Source of the DNA: an uncultured Acidimicrobiaceae bacterium
GTDB lineage: Bacteria > Actinomycetota > Acidimicrobiia > Acidimicrobiales > Ilumatobacteraceae
Assembly (NCBI GenBank): GCA_903919215.1
Contig: CAIXHI010000432.1
Location: 1-14,252 of the forward strand
Reading direction: 5' to 3'
Length of the DNA: 14,252 bases
Shown: positions 7,223 to 13,923 of the stretch, one piece after another
Position numbering within the stretch: the first letter of the stretch is position 1
Layout: each line of letters opens with the position of its first letter
Position numbers and translations under genes: made by a program
Notes under the pieces: generated by a model
The model's database searches: none
What the model was told of the DNA's origin: nothing
Seen by the model: only the letters and a program-made list of their open reading frames with translations

Positions 7223-7282
7223 GAGAGCAAGAAGTACGGTCTTGTCAAGGCCCGTAAGGCCAAGCAGTACACCAAGCGTTGA
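7220..7282 (+). other. rpsI: In-frame TAG and intact S9 C-terminal tail beyond it
   Basis: After TAG (7220-7222) the rpsI frame continues as ESKKYGLVKARKAKQYTKR and ends at TGA 7280-7282. This 19-residue segment matches the conserved S9 tail (compare ERKKYGLKKARKAPQYSKR of other actinobacteria). There is no insertion, deletion or decay. The TAG occupies a position that is often K, V, A or Q in relatives, and a single base change from AAG (Lys) or CAG (Gln) would create it. No ATG or GTG in this frame could restart translation. The terminator begins 12 bases after the TGA, which supports the TGA as the true gene end. Confidence 0.9.
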
Positions 7283-7294
7283 TGTTGTTGCGTA

Positions 7295-7336
7295 CGGCGC
7301 CCCGCGGCCCTCGGCCCGGGGCGCCGTCGCCGTTTT
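7295..7336 (+). terminator. Rho-independent terminator after rpsI
   Basis: A perfect 10-bp inverted repeat, CGGCGCCCCG (7295-7304) with CGGGGCGCCG (7317-7326), encloses a loop that can extend the stem through GGCC/GGCC (7306-7309 with 7313-7316) around one bulged C. TTTT at 7333-7336 follows within GCCGTTTTCG, the same ten bases that follow the rplQ terminator stem. It ends rplM-rpsI but lies only 19 nt before glmM. Confidence 0.87.
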
Positions 7337-7341
7337 CGACC

Positions 7342-7348
7342 GGGAGGG
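7342..7348 (+). promoter_or_regulatory. Shine-Dalgarno setting the glmM start
   Basis: GGGAGGG lies 7 nt before ATG 7356. It decides for this start over a longer frame that opens at TTG 7242, inside the rpsI tail. Confidence 0.8.
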
Positions 7349-7355
7349 CGCGAAC

Positions 7356-8669
7356 ATGTCACTGAAGTTCGGGACCGACGGCGTGCGCGCTGAAGCCCTC
7401 ACGGTGCTGACCCCGCAGTACGTTGCCGCGCTCGGTTTGGCGGCGGCCCAAGTGCTGGGCGGCGGCGCGTGGCTGATCGGCCGCGACACCCGCGAGTCCG
7501 GTGCAGCGCTGGAGGCCGCGCTCGTGGCTGGGCTGGCTGCTGGCGGTGCGCAACCTGTGTCGCTCGGCGTGGTCCCCACACCGGCTCTCGCCTGGTTGGC
7601 CGAGCAGCACGGTTGCCCGGCGGCGATGATCACCGCCTCGCACAATCCATGGCGCGACAACGGTGTGAAGATCTTTGCCTCGGGCGGTACCAAGTTGCCC
7701 GACGCTGTCGAACGTGCCATCGAGGCGGTACTCGATCCGGTGCACATCGGCGAGTTCATCGATGGCCACGATGTGGTGGCCGCGCATTCGAACGAAGCCG
7801 CCCGGTACCTGCAGCACGTGGTGGGCCTCACCGAACAACTCGATGGTCTGTCCATCGTGCTCGACTGCGCCAACGGGGCGATGTCGCTGGTCGCTCCGGC
7901 AGCATTTCGGGCGCTGGGCGCCGAGGTCATCGTCATCCACGATCAGCCCGACGGTCGCAACATCAACGACCACTGTGGTGCCACGCACACCGAGACACTG
8001 TCGGCTGCGGTGCTGTCGGCAGGGGCCTCGATGGGCCTAGCGTTCGACGGTGACGGCGATCGGGTCATCGCTGTCGATCACCTCGGCCGTGTCGTCGATG
8101 GCGACCGTCTGATCGCGCTCGCCGCGCTGTTGTTGCGTGAGGAGGGCCGCCTGCACCGCGACACCGTGGTGGTGACGGTGATGAGCAACCTCGGCTTCCA
8201 CAAGGCGATGGCGGTCGCCGGTATCGAAGTCGTCACCACCGCGGTGGGCGACCGATATGTGCTCGAAGCGCTCGATGCCGGTGGGTTCAGCGTCGGCGGC
8301 GAGCAGAGCGGCCACATCATCTACCGCGACCTGGCCACTACGGGCGACGGTCTGTTGGCAGGTCTGCGTCTGGCACAGTTCGTGCACCACCATCACCGTT
8401 CGCTGGCCGAGCTTGCCGCCGAGGTGATGACCAGTTACCCGCAGGTGTTGGTGAACGTGAAGGTGGCACAGCGGCACCCGAACGTGGCCGCTGAACTGGA
8501 CGCCGAGATCGCGGCAGCCGAGCAGCGGCTTCACGGTGACGGTCGCATCCTTGTGCGCGCCAGTGGAACCGAGCCGCTGATCCGAGTGATGGTCGAGGCC
8601 GCCACCGACGAGTCGGCTCGTGCCGTCGCTGACGATCTTGCGGCGATCGTGCTCAGCCGCTTCGGCTGA
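7356..8669 (+). CDS. glmM: Phosphoglucosamine mutase
   Basis: 437 aa from ATG 7356. GlmM interconverts glucosamine-6-phosphate and glucosamine-1-phosphate on the cytosolic route to UDP-GlcNAc. All four active-site blocks are present: the phosphoserine loop TASHNPWRDNG with S95 (E. coli S102), the magnesium loop DGDGDR (231-236), the sugar loop GEQSGH (315-320) and the phosphate-binding RASGTEP (401-407). The N-terminus LKFGTDGVRAEA is typical. The protein is slightly shorter than the usual 445-450 residues. It stands between rpsI and the glmS-like gene, as in other actinobacteria. The rpsI terminator ends just 19 nt upstream, so transcription needs read-through or a promoter within or before the terminator. 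Confidence 0.96.
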   Translation: MSLKFGTDGVRAEALTVLTPQYVAALGLAAAQVLGGGAWLIGRDTRESGAALEAALVAGLAAGGAQPVSLGVVPTPALAWLAEQHGCPAAMITASHNPWRDNGVKIFASGGTKLPDAVERAIEAVLDPVHIGEFIDGHDVVAAHSNEAARYLQHVVGLTEQLDGLSIVLDCANGAMSLVAPAAFRALGAEVIVIHDQPDGRNINDHCGATHTETLSAAVLSAGASMGLAFDGDGDRVIAVDHLGRVVDGDRLIALAALLLREEGRLHRDTVVVTVMSNLGFHKAMAVAGIEVVTTAVGDRYVLEALDAGGFSVGGEQSGHIIYRDLATTGDGLLAGLRLAQFVHHHHRSLAELAAEVMTSYPQVLVNVKVAQRHPNVAAELDAEIAAAEQRLHGDGRILVRASGTEPLIRVMVEAATDESARAVADDLAAIVLSRFG

Positions 8670-8716
8670 CCGGGTCTGCACGCCGCTGCCGCACCACCGG
8701 CCGCCGGTCACCTCGG

Positions 8717-8722
8717 TAACCT
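8717..8722 (+). promoter_or_regulatory. -10 box for the glmS-like gene, leaderless geometry
   Basis: TAACCT, preceded by G, lies 7 nt before ATG 8730, with no Shine-Dalgarno. An inverted repeat ACCGG-CCG-CCGGT at 8696-8708 lies over the place where a -35 would be and could be an operator. The 60-nt gap after glmM holds no glmS ribozyme-like leader. Confidence 0.55.
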
Positions 8723-8729
8723 GTCCGCC

Positions 8730-11700
8730 ATGTGCGGCATCGTGGCCATCGTTTCCCGTCCAGCGGTCCGTCCCGCGCCCGCTCCCGGTGAGTTGCTCGC
8801 GCTGCTCGATCGGGCAGTCGCGGCGCCGACCCTGGCCGCTGCCGCGCCGCTGGTGGGCGAGGTCGATCGGTTGCTGCACGGCGTCCCAGGCGTGTTGGCG
8901 CTCGTCGGGCGAAGTGAACTGATCGCTGGTATTGGGGCCCGACTCGATCAGCTCGATGGGCGCATCGCCGACCTCGAAGGTTCGCTCGACGCCACCACGT
9001 TGTCGGCTGACGAGATCGAGGAGATCAACGCTGAACTCCTGGCCGCCCGTGATCGCGTGTGGTCCGTCCGCAAGGACCGACTGCGCACGGCCGATGCAGT
9101 GGCCGACCTTGCCGGTCGCGATGCGGGTGAGTCGGCCGTCGCCGGGTACCTGGCCATCCAGCAGGCTCTCTCAGCGATCGATCGCATGGAAGTGCGCGGT
9201 CGCGACAGCGCAGGTATCCACGTGCTGGTGTGGGGCCATGGTCTCGACCTCGCAGACCCTTCGCTCGCTGCACAGGTGGCTCAGCGCAACCACGACCCGT
9301 TGTTCCAGAGCGGTTCGGTGCGGGTCGCTGGCGATCGCCTCGGGTTCGTCTACAAGGCGGCGGCGGAGATCGGTGAATTGGGCGACAACGTCAAGGCACT
9401 GCGCTCAGCGGCGAAGGGTGATGCTCTGTTGCGCCTCGCGCTGGCCAGCCCGGCTGCGAGGGTGTCGGTGCTGGGTCACACCCGCTGGGCGAGTGTCGGC
9501 ATCATCAGCGAACCCAACTGCCACCCGGTCAATGGTGAGCAGACCGAACAGTCCGCTGCCGGTCAGCACGATCAGTGCTACACGGTGGCGGTGCTCAACG
9601 GCGACGTCGACAACCACGCCGACATCAAGGTCAACCACTCGCTGCGCCTCGCTGGCCCGATCACCACGGACGCGAAGGTCATCCCTGCAGTGATGGCGTT
9701 GCACGCTCGCGATGGTGCACGCGGTGTACGCACCGACCTCACCGAGGCGTTCCGTCGCACCGTTGCCGAGTTCGACGGCAGCGTCGCCATCGCCGCGGCG
9801 TCGGCCGATGCGCCCGAGCAGGTCTTTCTCGCGCTGCGCGGCAGTGGCCAGGCGCTGTATGTCGGCCTCGGCGACGACATGTTCATCGTCGCCAGCGAGC
9901 CGTACGGCGTGGTGGAAGAGACCGCTCACTTCCTGCGCGTCGACGGGGAAACGGCGTCGCCATCAGGCAGCCGTGGTCAGGTGTTCGTGATCGACGGCGC
10001 CAAAGCCGGGTCGCTCGAGGGCATCCGCCGGATGGCCTACGACGGCACCGACCTCCCGCTGTCGGCGAGTGAACTCGTCACCGCTCAGGTCACCACCCGC
10101 GACATCGATCGCGGCGACGCTCCGCACTTCCTGCTGAAGGAGATCTGCGAGGCGCCGAACAGCTTCCGCAAGACGCTACGCGCCAAGATTGTCGACACGG
10201 AGCACGGTCTGCGTGCCGATGTGGGCGAGCGCTCGCTGCCCGCAGCCATTGCGCAACGGTTGGCCGACGGCACCATCACCAAGGTGCGGGTCATCGGTCA
10301 GGGCACGGCGGCCGTCGCCGGCCGCAGCATGGCCGCGGTGCTCGATGTCCTCACCGATGAGCAACTCGACATCGACGACATCACCGCCACCGAGTTGTCC
10401 GGGTTCCATCTGCGCCTCGACATGAGCGACACGCTCATCGTCGCCGTCAGTCAGAGCGGCACCACCACCGACACGAACCGGACAGTCGATCTCGCCCGCG
10501 GTCGTGGCGCGCTGGTGTTGGCCATCGTCAACCGCCGCAACAGCGATCTCACCGACAAGGCCGATGGTGTGATGTACACCAGCGATGGCCGCGACGTGGA
10601 GATGAGTGTTGCCAGCACGAAGGCGTTCTATGCGCAGGTTGCGGCGGGTGTCCTGCTGGCCTGCGCCATCGCCGAGGCTGCCGGTAAGGGCACCGCTCAG
10701 CGGCGTCACGACATCTTGCGGTCGCTGCGCGAACTGCCCGACGCGATGACCGCAGTGATCGCCACCCGCCCCGCTATCGCCGAGACCGCCCGCCGTTTCG
10801 CACCGCCCAAGCGCTATTGGGCGATCGTCGGCAGCGGCCCCAACGTCGTTGCCGCCGAAGAGGTGCGGATCAAGCTCAGCGAGCTCTGCTACAAGTCGAT
10901 CGCCTGCGACGTCACCGAGAACAAGAAGCACATCGATCTCTCCAGCGAGCCGCTGATCCTGGTGTGCGCTGCTGGTCTGATGGGCGGCACTGCCGACGAT
11001 GTGGCCAAGGAAGTCGCCATCTACAAGGCGCACAAGGCCACCCCGATCGTGGTGGCCACCGAGGGCGACGGGCGATTTGCCGCTGCTGCTGCTGTGCTCA
11101 CCGTTCCGTCGGTGGATCCGGCGCTGGCCTTCGTGCTCTCGGCGATGGTGGGCCACCTGTTCGGCTACGAGGCCGCGTTGGCGATCGATGCGTCGGCCCG
11201 TCCGTTACGTGAGGCGCGTGAGGTCATCGACCACGCGCTTGCGGCCCACGAGGCGGGCGACGAGGTGCTGCGCACTGTGCGCTCGAACATCGGCGTGCAC
11301 GCCGAGAAGTTCTACGAAGGTCTGCGCCTTGCCACGTACGACGGACACCTCGAGGCGTCGACGGCCGTGCGTCTCGTTGGTCTGCTGCGCGACTTGGCCA
11401 GTGAGTCGCCACTCGAGCAGTACCAGCACGCCACTGGCAAGATCGCCACACCCGGCGGCCTCATCGACGACCTGACGGCGGCGCTGACGCGAGCCATCGA
11501 GGAACGCAGCCGCCCCGTCGATGCGATCAAGCATCAGGCCAAGACCGTCACCGTCGGTATCAGCCGTAACGACGAGGGCGTGCTCGACCGCCAGCTCGTG
11601 CAGGAGGTGCTCGCTGCCGGCGCAGGTCGCGATCGTCTCAGCTACACGACGCTCAAGGTGCTGGCCGACCTCGACCCGGCTGTGGAGTCGGTGGTGGGCT

Positions 11701-12137
11701 ACACCCGCTACGCCATCGAAGGGAACCCGGCGCACGGTGCGACGATCTCGATCGTCGACCGCGGCGGCATGTCGCGAGATGTGCCCAGTCGTGTCGAACA
11801 CAACTCGCAACTGCGCGGCACCAAACGCCGGGTGGCGAGTGAGCGGAATGTGCTGGTGGCCCGTGGCCGTAGCGACGGACGCACCGTGATCATGGTGCCG
11901 GAGGTCAAGAGTGGTCTCTGCACAGGGATCACGTTGCTGCATGTGCGCTTCCACGATCGCCTGCTGGTCGCTGCCGTGCGCGGTGTGCTGCAGGGGTACG
12001 ACCGTCGCTACGACCGCCTCGTCGACTGGGTGACCGAGACCGAGGGTGCGTTCCGCGACGATCTCTTGGCCGACCTGTCCGTGGTCGATCTGCTGATCCT
12101 GCCGATCTCCGAATCCGCCGATCACTGGCGGCGTTGA
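8730..12137 (+). CDS. glmS: Oversized GlmS-like glutamine--fructose-6-phosphate aminotransferase (glutaminase + two SIS domains + extra regions)
   Basis: 1135 aa against about 610 for GlmS, which makes glucosamine-6-phosphate from fructose-6-phosphate and glutamine. The glutaminase domain has MCGIVAIV (Cys2 nucleophile), RGRDSAGIH (156-164), GHTRWASVG (249-257) and LNGDVDNH (289-296). In E. coli the first two are about 25 residues apart; here they are about 155, so some 130 mostly helical residues are inserted. KEICE (470-474) links to SIS1 (about 517-650), with SQSGTTTDT (574-582) and VASTKAF (627-633). SIS2 (about 690-815) keeps IKLSELCY, but the ELKHGP motif is altered to ENKKHID (730-736). 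HQAKTVTVG (935-943) resembles the GlmS C-tail LAKSVTVE, making K938 the likely ring-opening lysine; about 110 extra residues precede it. Residues 945-1135 match nothing I recognise. Its place after glmM supports a GlmS role. Symbol by homology; activity is inferred. Confidence 0.85.
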   Translation: MCGIVAIVSRPAVRPAPAPGELLALLDRAVAAPTLAAAAPLVGEVDRLLHGVPGVLALVGRSELIAGIGARLDQLDGRIADLEGSLDATTLSADEIEEINAELLAARDRVWSVRKDRLRTADAVADLAGRDAGESAVAGYLAIQQALSAIDRMEVRGRDSAGIHVLVWGHGLDLADPSLAAQVAQRNHDPLFQSGSVRVAGDRLGFVYKAAAEIGELGDNVKALRSAAKGDALLRLALASPAARVSVLGHTRWASVGIISEPNCHPVNGEQTEQSAAGQHDQCYTVAVLNGDVDNHADIKVNHSLRLAGPITTDAKVIPAVMALHARDGARGVRTDLTEAFRRTVAEFDGSVAIAAASADAPEQVFLALRGSGQALYVGLGDDMFIVASEPYGVVEETAHFLRVDGETASPSGSRGQVFVIDGAKAGSLEGIRRMAYDGTDLPLSASELVTAQVTTRDIDRGDAPHFLLKEICEAPNSFRKTLRAKIVDTEHGLRADVGERSLPAAIAQRLADGTITKVRVIGQGTAAVAGRSMAAVLDVLTDEQLDIDDITATELSGFHLRLDMSDTLIVAVSQSGTTTDTNRTVDLARGRGALVLAIVNRRNSDLTDKADGVMYTSDGRDVEMSVASTKAFYAQVAAGVLLACAIAEAAGKGTAQRRHDILRSLRELPDAMTAVIATRPAIAETARRFAPPKRYWAIVGSGPNVVAAEEVRIKLSELCYKSIACDVTENKKHIDLSSEPLILVCAAGLMGGTADDVAKEVAIYKAHKATPIVVATEGDGRFAAAAAVLTVPSVDPALAFVLSAMVGHLFGYEAALAIDASARPLREAREVIDHALAAHEAGDEVLRTVRSNIGVHAEKFYEGLRLATYDGHLEASTAVRLVGLLRDLASESPLEQYQHATGKIATPGGLIDDLTAALTRAIEERSRPVDAIKHQAKTVTVGISRNDEGVLDRQLVQEVLAAGAGRDRLSYTTLKVLADLDPAVESVVGYTRYAIEGNPAHGATISIVDRGGMSRDVPSRVEHNSQLRGTKRRVASERNVLVARGRSDGRTVIMVPEVKSGLCTGITLLHVRFHDRLLVAAVRGVLQGYDRRYDRLVDWVTETEGAFRDDLLADLSVVDLLILPISESADHWRR

Positions 12138-12139
12138 GC

Positions 12140-12511
12140 ATGGGCATCAGGGGTATCGGCGTCGATGCCGTCGACATCGAGCGGTTCCGCACTTCGCTCG
12201 CTCGTACGCCGACGATGCGTGGGCGCCTGTTCACACAGATCGAACTCGACTACGTCGCTCCCAAGCTCGACCCTGTGCCGTCGCTCGCTGCCCGCTTCGC
12301 GGCGCGTGAAGCGGTGATGAAGGCGATGGGACTCGGGCTGGGAGCGTTCGGGTTCCACGAGGTGTGGGTCGAACGTGCCGACAGCGGCGTGCCGTCGTTG
12401 CAGATCACCGGTCGGGCACTCGAACTGGCGGTGAACCGGGGCATCACCTCGTGGCACCTGAGCCTCACCCACTCCGACCTGATCGCCATCGCCTACGTCG
12501 TCGCCGAGTGA
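12140..12511 (+). CDS. acpS: Holo-[acyl-carrier-protein] synthase
   Basis: 123 aa from ATG 12140. AcpS transfers 4'-phosphopantetheine from CoA to a serine of acyl carrier protein, switching on fatty-acid synthesis. GIGVDAVDIERF holds the metal ligand D9, and RFAAREAVMKAMG (52-64) holds E57, the second ligand, with the CoA-binding lysine K61. HLSLTHSDLIAIAYVVAE is the standard end. The start lies 2 nt after the stop of the glmS-like gene, so translation is probably coupled. A TTG at 12134 overlapping the stop would add two residues and is less likely. Length is normal for the single-domain type. Confidence 0.95.
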   Translation: MGIRGIGVDAVDIERFRTSLARTPTMRGRLFTQIELDYVAPKLDPVPSLAARFAAREAVMKAMGLGLGAFGFHEVWVERADSGVPSLQITGRALELAVNRGITSWHLSLTHSDLIAIAYVVAE

Positions 12512-12543
12512 TCCGGCCGAGTTTGCGGTGGTGGCTGCGGGCG

Positions 12544-12549
12544 TAGGCT
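12544..12549 (+). promoter_or_regulatory. -10 box for nnr, leaderless geometry
   Basis: TAGGCT, preceded by G, lies 6 nt before GTG 12556. It is the same hexamer as that of truA. TTTGCG at 12522-12527 (16-nt spacer) is a weak -35 candidate. No Shine-Dalgarno is seen in the 44-nt gap after acpS. Confidence 0.55.
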
Positions 12550-12555
12550 CGCACC

Positions 12556-13923
12556 GTGCTCCCGATCGTGACCCCCGAGGAGATGCGTGTCGTCGACGAC
12601 GGCGCCTCCGACTCTGTCGACGTGCTCATCGACCGTGCGGGTGCAGCCGTCGCCCGCGCCGCGATCCGGTTGATGGGCGGCACCTACGGGCGCACCGTGC
12701 ACGTGATCGCCGGCACGGGGAACAACGGCGCCGACGGCAGGGTGGCTGCTCGACTGCTGGCCGCCAAGGGTGTCAAGGTCTATGTCCACGACGCAGCCGA
12801 CTGCCCGCCCGCGCTGAGCGCGGCGCACCTCGTCATCGACGCTGCGTACGGCACCGGCTTTCGAGGTACCTGGAACCCGCCCGACGTGGGCGATACACCC
12901 GTCCTCGCGGTCGATGTGCCCAGCGGTGTGAACGCGGTCAACGGTGAGACTCCCGGCGACGTACTGGCCGCGACGCGCACGGTCACCTTCGCGGCGTTGA
13001 AGCCCGGACTGCTGTTGGCGCCCGGCAGCGAACTCGCGGGTGAGGTGGAACTCGCGGACATCGGCCTCGGCGACGGCGTCGACCAGCACTGTCGCGCATG
13101 GCTGGTCGAACCATCCGACGTCGCCGCGTGGGTGCCGACGCGCACGGTCAGCGCCCACAAGTGGCGTTCGGCTGTGCGGGTCGTGGCCGGTAGTCCGGGG
13201 ATGACCGGCGCGGCGTGTCTGGCCGCCGGTGCCGCGATGCGGGCCGGTGCCGGGATGGTGCACCTTTCCTCGCCGGGCACAATGGCCCCGAATGCACCGG
13301 TGGAAGTGGTGCAACGACCCTTGCTGGGTGGCGAGTGGGCAACGGAGGTACTCGAGTCGCTCGATCGGTTCCACGCGCTGGTGCTCGGTCCCGGTCTCGG
13401 TCGTGGCGACGATCACTGTGCCCAGGTGCGCCGATTGGCGGTTGAGGCGCCAGCGCCCACCGTGATCGACGGCGATGGGCTGTTCGCGATGGCCTGGAAC
13501 GCGCAGGGCGCGGCGGCGTTGCTGCGTGCGCGGACTGCGCCGACGGTGCTCACCCCGCACGATGGCGAGTACACGCTGCTGTATGGCTCGGCGCCGATCG
13601 CCGATCGGTTGATGGCCGCACGGCGTCTGGCCGAGCAGACCCGTTGCGTCGTGCTGCTGAAGGGTTCGGCGACGGTGGTGGCCGATCCTGACGGCGATGT
13701 ATTGGTGAGCACCGCTGGTGATGCCCGACTGGCGACCGCCGGTACGGGTGATGTGCTCGCCGGCATGATCGGGGCGCTGCTGGCGGCTGGTGTGCCGGCG
13801 TTCGAGGCCGCTGCCGCAGGCGCCTGGTTGCACGGAAGTGCTGCGGCACTCGCCGCAGAACGGGGGATGGTGGCGGGCGATATCGCCGAACACCTGCCGC
13901 TGGTGTTGGCAGCGTTGGCATGA
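12556..13923 (+). CDS. nnr: Bifunctional NAD(P)H-hydrate epimerase / ADP-dependent NAD(P)H-hydrate dehydratase
   Basis: 455 aa with a GTG start. The enzyme repairs hydrated, inactive NADH and NADPH: the N-terminal YjeF-type domain (about 1-190) epimerises the hydrates, and the C-terminal ribokinase-like domain (about 198-452) dehydrates the S form using ADP. N-terminal motifs are GTGNNGADGRVAARLL (53-68, with A in place of the usual second G of GGDG) and DVPSGVNAVNGE (120-131). C-terminal motifs are HKWRSAVRVVAGS (201-213), VLGPGLGRG, TPHDGEYTLL, VLLKGSATVV and AGTGDVLAG (395-403), with catalytic D399. HKW replaces the usual HKG. The fusion is shorter than the roughly 500-residue E. coli protein, mainly in the epimerase half. 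It overlaps alr by four bases. Confidence 0.95.
   Translation: MLPIVTPEEMRVVDDGASDSVDVLIDRAGAAVARAAIRLMGGTYGRTVHVIAGTGNNGADGRVAARLLAAKGVKVYVHDAADCPPALSAAHLVIDAAYGTGFRGTWNPPDVGDTPVLAVDVPSGVNAVNGETPGDVLAATRTVTFAALKPGLLLAPGSELAGEVELADIGLGDGVDQHCRAWLVEPSDVAAWVPTRTVSAHKWRSAVRVVAGSPGMTGAACLAAGAAMRAGAGMVHLSSPGTMAPNAPVEVVQRPLLGGEWATEVLESLDRFHALVLGPGLGRGDDHCAQVRRLAVEAPAPTVIDGDGLFAMAWNAQGAAALLRARTAPTVLTPHDGEYTLLYGSAPIADRLMAARRLAEQTRCVVLLKGSATVVADPDGDVLVSTAGDARLATAGTGDVLAGMIGALLAAGVPAFEAAAAGAWLHGSAAALAAERGMVAGDIAEHLPLVLAALA

Noticed and set aside
7202..7282. Frameshift as the explanation of short S9
   Set aside because: The tail is in exactly the same frame as the body, so a frameshift is not involved. 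Only the TAG codon interrupts.
7242..7355. Extended glmM start at TTG 7242
   Set aside because: The extra 38 residues run through the rpsI tail and the terminator hairpin. ATG 7356 has a good Shine-Dalgarno and the family's N-terminus.
6329..7936. 535-codon minus-strand open frame across rplM, rpsI and glmM
   Set aside because: It crosses three well-identified plus-strand genes and a terminator, and its composition is low-complexity. It is a by-product of codon bias.
8670..8729. glmS ribozyme/riboswitch upstream of the glmS-like gene
   Set aside because: The gap is only 60 nt with a -10 box 7 nt from the ATG, leaving no transcribed leader; no ribozyme core is visible.
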